Assembly (NCBI RefSeq): GCF_051466335.1
Contig: NZ_CP195793.1
Coordinates: 1,798,001-1,862,000, forward strand
From: Planctomicrobium sp051466335
GTDB taxonomy: Bacteria > Planctomycetota > Planctomycetia > Planctomycetales > Planctomycetaceae
Direction: 5' to 3'
DNA length: 64,000 bases
In this document: piece after piece, positions 12,057 through 22,037 of the stretch
Layout of the letters: each line of letters starts with the position of its first letter
How positions within the stretch are numbered: position 1 is the first letter of the stretch
Notes under the pieces: model-generated
What the model saw: the letters and a program-made list of their open reading frames with translations, nothing else
Told to the model about the DNA's origin: nothing
Databases searched by the model: none
Position numbers and translations under genes: made by a program

Positions 12057-12548
12057 ATGGTCGTTCGGTTGTTGAACAGCGGATTGTTTTCTTTGATGGT
12101 GTGCGTGGGCTTGAGTCTCTCTGGATGTCAAAAGGGCTTCCCGGATGGCTTTACTGGAGAGCGAGGGACAGTCACCGGAGTAGTCACCCTCGACAAGGGG
12201 GCATTGCCGGCAGGTTGTCAGGTTCTGTTTATCTCAAACAAGGGAGGGTACACGGGGGCGGGAAAAGTTGACGACCAAGGCAAGTTCAGCGTGCTCTACC
12301 CCAGCGGGCCAGGACTCCCAGTTGGTGATTACGACATTCAGTTGACGGCTCCAGTCGAAATCTCCAGTGGAAACGCAGTCTCCACTGATCCGACGGCGAT
12401 GGCAAAGACGTTGAAGCTCGGGCCGAGGCCTACTGGAAAACCGGCGACTCCGTTTCCTTCGAAATACGCGTCGACGGGAACTAGTGGGCTGAAGTTCACC
12501 GTAAAGTCTGGGGAGAATACTGCAAACTTCAACCTTGAAGGAAAGTGA
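12057..12548 (+). CDS. Small lipoprotein with carboxypeptidase-regulatory-like fold
   Basis: 163 residues. The signal peptide ends in a lipobox (SLSGC), so the mature protein should be lipid-anchored from Cys23. The body begins GTVTGVVTLDKGALPAGCQVLFIS and contains DDQGKFS and GLPVGDYDIQLTAP. This is the pattern of small transthyretin/carboxypeptidase-regulatory-like beta sandwiches that often follow DUF1559 genes in planctomycetes. It probably works beside the DUF1559 protein at 10774; that link is inference from gene order, repeated in this window at 61886-63302. Confidence 0.85.
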   Translation: MVVRLLNSGLFSLMVCVGLSLSGCQKGFPDGFTGERGTVTGVVTLDKGALPAGCQVLFISNKGGYTGAGKVDDQGKFSVLYPSGPGLPVGDYDIQLTAPVEISSGNAVSTDPTAMAKTLKLGPRPTGKPATPFPSKYASTGTSGLKFTVKSGENTANFNLEGK

Positions 12549-12876
12549 AAGCGGGTGGATGTGCTGAGGGGGATGGCTGGTGTCCGAGCCCGATGGGCGG
12601 TGCCGAATTCATCACCTGCGCATAGGCAGTGTAAGTAGAGCGGGGCCTGGGGGAAGTCGAGCAACTCCTTCCAGGCCCCGCTTGTTTTGGATGAGGACGA
12701 TATGCGGAAGAGGAGAGGTGAATGCGGGGGATGGGGATAGAACGGACGAGTGCCGAGGGGAGACCCATGATACGTATTGGGTGAAATCTGGAGCTGAATC
12801 GTCATTTGTGCATTTGTTTGCGAGATGGTCCTCCAAAGAGTCGAAAAAGAAATTCGAAAAAAGAAGGGCCAGAGGG
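12549..12876. other. Intergenic region before the second 23S-5S unit
   Basis: About 328 bp. It carries the terminator at 12640-12688 and, at its right edge, an A-rich tract (12838-12864) that serves as an upstream element for the rRNA promoter. Open frames here on both strands have no support. Confidence 0.5.
12640..12688 (+). terminator. Terminator-like hairpin after the lipoprotein gene
   Basis: GCGGGGCCTGG pairs with CCAGGCCCCGC around a loop of about 20 nt, followed by TTGTTTT. It would insulate the downstream rRNA promoter. Confidence 0.8.
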
Positions 12877-12905
12877 TTGACGGGAGACGCCGCGGCCCGT
12901 AACAT
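12877..12905 (+). promoter_or_regulatory. Promoter of the second 23S-5S unit
   Basis: TTGACG (12877-12882), a 17-nt spacer and TAACAT (12900-12905), with the A-rich tract TTCGAAAAAAGAAG upstream. It sits at exactly the same offset as the first unit's promoter, but spacer and boxes differ. The repeat identity starts at 12912, about +1. Confidence 0.72.
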
Positions 12906-13321
12906 CTTGGACCCGCCTGACACAAAACGGGACGCAAACAAACGAGAAGACACCACTTAGGTTGACTTGGGTTTCAAGTGAAAGTGGTTTCTTCTCGCAG
13001 GTTTCGGCTGGTGAAAGCCAGTGTGCGAGTCACGCCAAGAAGCGTGAATCAGAGATCTTTGGCAATTTGGTGGATAGATTAAAAACACGCGTGGCATCTG
13101 GCTATTGCACCACACGAAAGTGTGGAGTTGAACGCAAGTTTGACAAAAGTAATTGGCCTGAGCTCTTGAGGAATGTTTTTTGCATACCTGGCGTGGCGAA
13201 TCGGCAGCGTAAGTTGCTGGTTATATCGTTAAAGTGGCTGCAGTCGCAAGCTGCAGCGATGGTTTACTATCTGAAATTGACGATGCTGGGTTGAAAGGTC
13301 CTGCGTGGTTGAAATTAAGGT

Positions 13322-16097
<2,776 letters not shown>

Positions 16098-16214
16098 ACT
16101 TTAATTTTGGTCACGCAGGTACGCAATTTTCTTTAAGAGCACGCCACGCGTGAATTTATCCACCAAATTGAGAGAACACCGCGTCTCAGGAGTTTGATCG
16201 CTTCTGAGACGACT

Positions 16215-16323
16215 TCCGGTGAGCATATCCAACTGGAAACACACGTTCCCATTCCGAACACGACCGTTAAGCAGTTGGAGCCGATGATAGTGCCGAAAGG
16301 TGCGAAAGTAGGTTATTGCCGGA
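16215..16323 (+). rRNA. 5S ribosomal RNA, copy 2
   Basis: The same as copy 1 at an offset of 7707, with helix I TCCGGTGA/TTGCCGGA. Confidence 0.93.
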
Positions 16324-16329
16324 TTATTT

Positions 16330-16366
16330 AAAACCTCTTCAGGGTTCGCCCTGAGGAGGTTTTTTT
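16330..16366 (+). terminator. Rho-independent terminator of the second 23S-5S unit
   Basis: The same stem-loop and T tract as 8623-8659. Confidence 0.93.
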
Positions 16367-16571
16367 ATTGCGCTCATGCGTTTCGCGATGAGGCGACACC
16401 ACGCTGAGCAAATTCACCAAGTAGCGGGACGCGCAAACGCGTCTCTTTTCATATTGAATTCTATTTTTCCGCTAATTCTCTCGTTGATCGCTCTGGCAAG
16501 GTGATATCGTTGCTGTAGAAATGATCTCAGTTGTGCTTATGAGTTTTTTCATCCTCTGAACGATTGCCTCG

Positions 16572-17555
16572 ATGGTCGACGGGTGGCGGCTCAATGTCCT
16601 TTCGCTGGTCCATGGCCGTCTCAGGCCGCTGGTCGCAGGGTTTCTTTTATCCGTCGCCGTCCTTGGATCGGCCTGCTCAGCGGCAATCCCATCGGACGAG
16701 CTTCGTCAAAGTCTTCACCCGCGAGATGGCGTCAGCGTTTATGACTACGCTGATGTCTTGCGCCCTGATGAGAAGCAGCGTCTCGAAGAGTTTTGCCGGC
16801 CGGTGCGAGATCAGGTTCGGGGCAATCTCGTCGTCGTCATCTTGAAATCTCTTGAAGGGGGACAGATTGATGACTTTGCCGAGAAGCTGTTCAAGCAGTG
16901 GGGCATCGGTCTTGATGGAAAAGACAACGGCGTTTTGTTGCTGGTGGCGATTGAGGACCGTAAGGCAAGAATTGAGGTTGGCTACGGTCTAGAACCGATT
17001 TTGCCCGATATCCTTGCCGCTCGTATCCTTCGAGATGATCTGTTTCCATTTTTTAAGCAGCAGCAATATGCAGCCGGGCTGCAGGCTGCTGTTCAAAAAA
17101 TCACTGCAATCATGATCCGCAATGAACCCGCGGAGATACCGCCGGTTGGGAGCGAAGAGTTTCCCATTATCGTTGTGATTCTACTGTTCTTCGTTACGTC
17201 ACTGTCTTACGCGACAGGAGTGCGTGTTCGGTCGAGCGGTGTGATGAGTGCCGTTCCAAGTGCCCTTTTTCCGGTGGGACTGGTCGGAGTTACCGGACTG
17301 TTTGGACACCCGATTGCTTCGTTCATTCTGGGCATGTTCGGGACGATCACGTTTTTCGCTGGGTTAATAAATGGTCCACAACGTTCCGGGCGAGGCGGAC
17401 GACGTCGGTCAGGTGGATCTGGCGGCTGGATGATCGGTCCGTCTTGGGGCGGATCAGGCTGGAGCGGTGGCGGGTTCTCTGGCGGCGGTGGTGGCAGCTG
17501 GGGAGGCTTCAGTGGTGGAAGCTCCGGGGGTGGCGGCGCAAGTGGAGGTTGGTGA
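16572..17555 (+). CDS. TPM-domain membrane protein (YgcG-like)
   Basis: 327 residues. The N-terminal hydrophobic segment (about 17-36) is a signal peptide ending near SACSAA; the -3 residue is not a standard lipobox residue. Residues about 52-182 form a TPM domain: VYDYADVLRPDEKQRLEEF, GNLVVVILKSLEGG, DNGVLLLVAIEDRKARIEVGYGLEP and LFPFFKQQQYAAGL. Transmembrane segments follow at about 198-217 and 230-265, then a long Gly/Ser/Trp-rich tail. TPM proteins are often encoded with LemA and are thought to act in membrane or envelope maintenance. It is translationally coupled to the nucleotidyltransferase gene, with a 1-nt gap to its GTG. Confidence 0.9.
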   Translation: MVDGWRLNVLSLVHGRLRPLVAGFLLSVAVLGSACSAAIPSDELRQSLHPRDGVSVYDYADVLRPDEKQRLEEFCRPVRDQVRGNLVVVILKSLEGGQIDDFAEKLFKQWGIGLDGKDNGVLLLVAIEDRKARIEVGYGLEPILPDILAARILRDDLFPFFKQQQYAAGLQAAVQKITAIMIRNEPAEIPPVGSEEFPIIVVILLFFVTSLSYATGVRVRSSGVMSAVPSALFPVGLVGVTGLFGHPIASFILGMFGTITFFAGLINGPQRSGRGGRRRSGGSGGWMIGPSWGGSGWSGGGFSGGGGGSWGGFSGGSSGGGGASGGW

Positions 17556-17556
17556 G

Positions 17557-18288
17557 GTGCTGAAGCAAAAATTGACAACTCCGGAGTTGTTCACGAGTGC
17601 GATTCACGGCCTTTTGAAGGAGCGGTTGAAATCGGTGGTCCTCTTCGGTTCCGGGGCGACCGGTGATTTTGTTCAAGGGACTTCTGACTTTGATCTCCTG
17701 GTCGTTCTAGATCGGGTGACGCCAGCGGAGTTACGCACTCTCGGTCCGGCGATTAAAAACTGGACGAGTCATGGAAACCCACTTCCGCTGATCTTTTCCG
17801 AACATCAGATTCAAAATTCAGTGGATACTTTCGCTGCTGAGTTCATTGAGATTCAGAATGGCCATCGTGTTCTTTTCGGGACCGATCCGGTTGTCGGGAT
17901 GGAAATTCATCTTGAGCATGTCCGCATCCATCTCGAACGTGAACTCAAAGGGAAGCTACTCGCGCTGAGAAACCATTACGCACTCGCGTTCGGTCATCGC
18001 CAGAAGGTCGCGGATTTGATGACAGAGTCATTCTCGACGTTTTTGTCGCTGTTCCGAATCGCTTTACGGATCTATCAGCCGATTGTTCCACGCGGGAAAA
18101 TGTGTGCGCTTCGTGTTCTCGCAACCTACATTCCGTTTTCGCTGTCTCCGTTTGAAACGATTGACGCCTTGCGTTGGGGTGGCATTCGATTGAAGGAGAT
18201 TGATGTCGATCCACTTTTTGAAGAGTATATTCGGGCAGTTGAGTTGATCGTTGATAAGGTTGATACAGTTCTCCATCCACAGAGTTAA
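17557..18288 (+). CDS. Nucleotidyltransferase-domain protein (MNT fold)
   Basis: About 243 residues from a GTG at 17557 with GGAGG at 17544-17548, placed 1 nt after the TPM stop. The frame is open further back inside the TPM tail, but that part is only the shifted Gly/Ser region. The N-terminal half has the pol-beta-type signature: G31-S32, then D44 and D46 (GSG...SDFDLLVVL). This binds NTP and two metals. The rest is helical, with an Arg/His-rich middle (HLEHVRIHLERELKGK). Target unknown; relatives include stand-alone kanamycin-nucleotidyltransferase-like and MNT antitoxin proteins. No HEPN Rx4-6H motif is obvious. Its place between TPM and LemA genes suggests a regulatory part in that operon, which is inference. 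Confidence 0.85.
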   Translation: MLKQKLTTPELFTSAIHGLLKERLKSVVLFGSGATGDFVQGTSDFDLLVVLDRVTPAELRTLGPAIKNWTSHGNPLPLIFSEHQIQNSVDTFAAEFIEIQNGHRVLFGTDPVVGMEIHLEHVRIHLERELKGKLLALRNHYALAFGHRQKVADLMTESFSTFLSLFRIALRIYQPIVPRGKMCALRVLATYIPFSLSPFETIDALRWGGIRLKEIDVDPLFEEYIRAVELIVDKVDTVLHPQS

Positions 18289-18294
18289 GGATTC

Positions 18295-18900
18295 ATGATG
18301 CCTCTCCATCAGCAGCATCGCCGAGGGGCCATTGGCACCGCGGCCGTTATTGGAATCGTCGTTGTTGGCGCTCTTCTTGTATTCGGGGCAATGTTCGTTT
18401 CTATCGGCAATAACCTTGTCAGCCTGGATGAACGGACAAAAACACAATGGGCTCAGGTGGAAACGTCCTTACAGCGACGCTTCGATCTGATTCCGAATCT
18501 TGTTGCGACAGTGAAGGGGTATGCCGAACACGAACAGGAAACACTCACCAAAATTACGGAACTGCGCAGCCAATGGGGGGCCGCGAAGACCGTTGACGAG
18601 AAAGCTAAAGTCGCTGGTGAACTGGAAGGATTTCTGGGGCGACTGATGGTTATCTCGGAGAACTACCCGCAATTAAAAGCTGATCAGGGATTCCGCGATT
18701 TGCAGGTTCAATTGGAAGGAACGGAGAATCGGATTTCAGTTGAACGACAGCGCTATAACGAGACGCTACGAGAGTACAACACAAAGGTGCGTCAGTTTCC
18801 TGCGAGTCTGATCGCTGGCATTAAAGGGATGCATCCCAGTGATGCTTACTTTGAATCAGCGTCAGGAGCTGATGCCGCTCCGAAGGTCGATTTTAAATAG
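18295..18900 (+). CDS. LemA family protein
   Basis: 201 residues. A single transmembrane helix (about 12-37) is followed by the LemA signature NLVSLDERTKTQWAQVETSL, QRRFDLIPNLVATVKGYAEHE and SVERQRYNETLREYNTKVRQFP near the C-terminus. LemA proteins have a short outside segment and a coiled helical domain; their molecular role is unclear. AAGG precedes the ATG at 18295, and the gap to the upstream gene is 6 nt. It is the third gene of the TPM-NTase-LemA operon and is closed by the terminator at 18922-18964. Confidence 0.95.
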   Translation: MMPLHQQHRRGAIGTAAVIGIVVVGALLVFGAMFVSIGNNLVSLDERTKTQWAQVETSLQRRFDLIPNLVATVKGYAEHEQETLTKITELRSQWGAAKTVDEKAKVAGELEGFLGRLMVISENYPQLKADQGFRDLQVQLEGTENRISVERQRYNETLREYNTKVRQFPASLIAGIKGMHPSDAYFESASGADAAPKVDFK

Positions 18901-18921
18901 AAATCGATCGACACATAGAAA

Positions 18922-18964
18922 AAGAGAACAAGCCGCAATTCAGAGTTGCGGCTTGTTCTCTTTT
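18922..18964 (+). terminator. Rho-independent terminator of the TPM-NTase-LemA operon
   Basis: AAGAGAACAAGCCGCAA pairs with the complementary arm ending TTGTTCTCTT around a short loop, followed by a T-rich run. Confidence 0.93.
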
Positions 18965-19065
18965 CTCATCTGGAAAAGCCTGTTTCAGGTTCAATCGGAA
19001 ACGGAATTCGGTACGATCGGGGTTTCGAAGGTTTTGAGACATCACTTTCCCTGAGGAGTCTGGTT

Positions 19066-20298
19066 ATGAAGTGGTGGTTGCTAGGGACGATTCTCCTGGC
19101 ACATGCGAGTATTGCGAATGCCAACGGGTGGCATGCGTGGCGTGGTCCACATGGCCGAAATATTGCGGATGAAGGTCAAAATCTGCCCGAGCGATTCGAT
19201 TCTCAACGGCACCTCCTCTGGAAAACTCGACTCCCTGGAAGTGGTCATTCTTCGCCGATTGTTGTGAACGATCATGTGTTCCTCGGCACATCTGATCACG
19301 AAAAAGAAACTCAGTCGGTCATTTGCTTGAGCCTGAAGACCGGGCAAGTTGTGTGGCAGAGAGAGGTTAATCAAGGCGGGTTGCCGGAGATCTACGTCAC
19401 CAACACTCATGCCTCATCAACATTGGCGAGTAACGGGACAGAACTGTTCGCACTCTTTGAAAATCGACAACGACTTCAACTTGTGAAGCTCTCTCTTGAT
19501 GGCGAAATTCTGGATGACATCACAGCGTCGCCATTCACTCCGAAGCGTTACCGCTTTGGAAGCGGAATGTCCCCGCTGTTGTACGAATCGATGGTGATCG
19601 TCGCTGCCGAATTCGAAAAGGGAGCATTGCTTGCCTTTGATCAACACACACTTCAGGAAATCTGGAGAAACCCGCGTGAAAACGTCTCGTACTCATCGCC
19701 GATCGTCGCGAACATCGGAGGTCGAGATCAGCTGTTCATGACGGGGAATGAACTGATTCAATCGTATGATCCGAAAACGGGTGAGCTGCTTTGGAGTGTC
19801 CCCGGTGCGACAGAAGCAACCTGCGGGACTGTCTGCTGGGATGACGAGATCATCGTGGGAAGTGGTGGGTTTCCTGATGCAGACACGACCGCTGTCCGAG
19901 TTACGGAGAATGGTGCGGAGGTCCTTTGGAAGCATCCCGTTCAGTGTTACGAACAATCTCTTCTTGCCTTTGACGGGTACGTCTACGCTGTGAATGAAGC
20001 GGGAATCGCGTACTGCTGGCGTGCAGAAGATGGAAAGCAGATGTGGCGCGCCCGACTCTGTGCCGAGACAAGTGCTTCGCCTGTTCTGGCTGATGGTGTG
20101 ATCTATCAGGTCGATGAAAAAGGGAAGCTGGTCGTTTTCAAAGCGAATCCGAAGAAGTTTGAGAAGGTTTTCGAAACTGTGTTGGGAGGAAGCGCCTACG
20201 CGACTCCGACTATCTGCCAGGGACGATTTCTTTGTCGGGTGGCTGATGAAACAGATGAGGGGCGCGTGGAGACGCTATACTGCTTCGGCGCCGAGTAA
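19066..20298 (+). CDS. PQQ-type beta-propeller secreted protein
   Basis: About 410 residues from the ATG at 19066, with GAGGAG at 19052. The upstream extension to 18946 overlaps the previous terminator and is not credible. A signal peptide covers residues 1-19 (WLLGTILLAHASIANA). The mature part has repeated propeller blades: HLLWKTRLPGSGHSSPIV, LKTGQVVWQREV, DPKTGELLWSV, AEDGKQMWRARL, each with the W-motif of the PQQ/YVTN quinoprotein-like fold. It also opens with the planctomycete phrase WHAWRGPHGRN. There is no sign of a bound-quinone active site. It is 52 bp upstream of a sulfatase and probably in one transcript with it. Confidence 0.88.
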   Translation: MKWWLLGTILLAHASIANANGWHAWRGPHGRNIADEGQNLPERFDSQRHLLWKTRLPGSGHSSPIVVNDHVFLGTSDHEKETQSVICLSLKTGQVVWQREVNQGGLPEIYVTNTHASSTLASNGTELFALFENRQRLQLVKLSLDGEILDDITASPFTPKRYRFGSGMSPLLYESMVIVAAEFEKGALLAFDQHTLQEIWRNPRENVSYSSPIVANIGGRDQLFMTGNELIQSYDPKTGELLWSVPGATEATCGTVCWDDEIIVGSGGFPDADTTAVRVTENGAEVLWKHPVQCYEQSLLAFDGYVYAVNEAGIAYCWRAEDGKQMWRARLCAETSASPVLADGVIYQVDEKGKLVVFKANPKKFEKVFETVLGGSAYATPTICQGRFLCRVADETDEGRVETLYCFGAE

Positions 20299-20350
20299 CG
20301 ATTCCTCGTCAGGATCACGTCGTCATGACGACTGGGAATGTAGGTGAGAG

Positions 20351-21805
20351 ATGATTGATCGCGTCCTGATTGCATGTGCGATGGTACTGCTGGGGGGGAC
20401 GCCACTTCTAGCGGACTCTCGACCGAATATCGTTTGGATTGTCGTCGATGATATGTCCCCGAACTTTTCGTGTTACGGTGAGAAGACCATTCAGACTCCT
20501 CACCTCGATCAATTGGTATCGGAAGGGGTGTTGTTTGAGCGAGCGTTTGTGACGGCACCTGTCTGTTCCGCGTGTCGCTCAGCGCTCATCACCGGGATGT
20601 ATCAAACATCGATTGGTGCTCACAATCATCGTAGTGGACGCGGGGAGCGGAAGATTCATCTTCCCGAGGGTGTAGAGCCTGTCCCAGCGATTTTTCAGAG
20701 AGCCGGCTATTATACTTCAATCGGCAATCTTCAAAACGCGAATAACGGTCTGGGGAAGACGGATTACAATTTTGAGTGGGACCGGTCTATTTACGATGGC
20801 AATGATTGGTCTGAGAGGAAGCCGGGACAGCCGTTTTTTGCCCAGATTCAACTTCAAGGAGGGAAGCTCCGTGAAGGGGATGGGTGGCTCAAAAATCGAC
20901 GGCCGACCTTGGGGGAGTTGACATCTCCAGAAGCGGTGACGCTTCCGCCGTACTATCCACGTGATTCGGTGTTGCTGGAGGATTGGGCCGCGTATCTGGA
21001 TGCGGTTCGTTTCACTGATCGTCAGGTCGGTGAAGTCGTTGCGAGGTTGAAAGCCGAAGGGATTTTCGACCAAACCATCATTTTCTTTCTGACGGATCAT
21101 GGGATCAGTCATGCTCGCAGCAAGCAGTTTCTCTATGACGCAGGGACACATGTCGCCCTTGTTGCATGCGGACCTGGCGTCCCTGCAGGTCATCGCAGTA
21201 CGCAATTAGTCGAGCAGATTGATCTGGCACCGACGTCGCTGCGATTGGCCGGGATTGATGTCTCCCCAACAATTCAGGGGAGAGATCTATTCGATGAGTC
21301 CGCTCCACGCTTGGAAGTCTACTCCGCTCGAGATCGCTGCGATGAGACTGTTGACCGAATTCGAAGTGTCCGAACAAAGGATTTCAAATATATCCGCAAC
21401 AGTTATCCACATCGTCCGCTGCTTCAGCCAAATCGGTACAAGGACAATAAAAAGATTCTTAACGCGCTGCGGCGCTTGTACCAAGCCGGCGAACTGACCG
21501 AGTTGCAGGCATCGATCCTTTTCTCCCCGGAGCGAGCAGCGGAAGAGCTGTATGACCTGCGTTCCGATCCAGATGAACTCAAAAATCTGGCAGGCGATCC
21601 GGCATTTCAGGATGTTCTAGCGCAGCTACGACAGAAACTCGAAGACTGGGAGGTGGCTACGAATGATCTCGGCCGTGAAGCAGAGTCATCCGAGGTTTAC
21701 GACCTCGAAATGAAGAGTTTCATGGGGAACGGCCAGGGTGAGCAGCGAAACCGACTGCTCGACAACATCGATCAAATGAAAAAATGGGCTTCTGAAGGGA
21801 AGTAG
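20351..21805 (+). CDS. Secreted sulfatase (heparan N-sulfatase-like)
   Basis: 484 residues. The signal peptide covers about residues 1-21, and the metal-binding DD is at 33-34. The modification motif is C72-S-A-C-R76 (VCSACRSALITG). This is the C-x-A-x-R variant found in a planctomycete sulfatase group, in place of CxPSR; whether it is matured the same way is not visible here. FFLTDHGISHARSKQFLYDAG and LYDLRSDPDELKNLA are the expected metal and C-terminal segments. It probably desulfates polysaccharides in the periplasm or outside. It follows the beta-propeller gene at 52 bp. Confidence 0.92.
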   Translation: MIDRVLIACAMVLLGGTPLLADSRPNIVWIVVDDMSPNFSCYGEKTIQTPHLDQLVSEGVLFERAFVTAPVCSACRSALITGMYQTSIGAHNHRSGRGERKIHLPEGVEPVPAIFQRAGYYTSIGNLQNANNGLGKTDYNFEWDRSIYDGNDWSERKPGQPFFAQIQLQGGKLREGDGWLKNRRPTLGELTSPEAVTLPPYYPRDSVLLEDWAAYLDAVRFTDRQVGEVVARLKAEGIFDQTIIFFLTDHGISHARSKQFLYDAGTHVALVACGPGVPAGHRSTQLVEQIDLAPTSLRLAGIDVSPTIQGRDLFDESAPRLEVYSARDRCDETVDRIRSVRTKDFKYIRNSYPHRPLLQPNRYKDNKKILNALRRLYQAGELTELQASILFSPERAAEELYDLRSDPDELKNLAGDPAFQDVLAQLRQKLEDWEVATNDLGREAESSEVYDLEMKSFMGNGQGEQRNRLLDNIDQMKKWASEGK

Positions 21806-21933
21806 TCCCTGTCGCGATGGTGTGTATCGCGGCGAATGGATGCCGATAATCGTTCAGTCGCTGCGTTTATCGCGGCCCAAACATCACAAACTTGCGAGAG
21901 CACTCTCGTTTCTCGAGTTCGAAGTGAATGCCT

Positions 21934-21973
21934 CGGCGGGGAATTGTTGGTGTCACAGGACCATTCCCCGCCG
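21934..21973. other. Strong hairpin between convergent genes
   Basis: CGGCGGGGAAT (21934-21944) pairs perfectly with ATTCCCCGCCG (21963-21973). No T tract follows on either strand. It lies between the convergent sulfatase and cytochrome genes and may serve as a transcript 3' end. Confidence 0.5.
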
Positions 21974-22037
21974 GGACGTTGAATTCACTGCCAGTTGAAG
22001 CCGCTGGCTCGATGATGAAGTTCCGTCGCCGAAGGTT

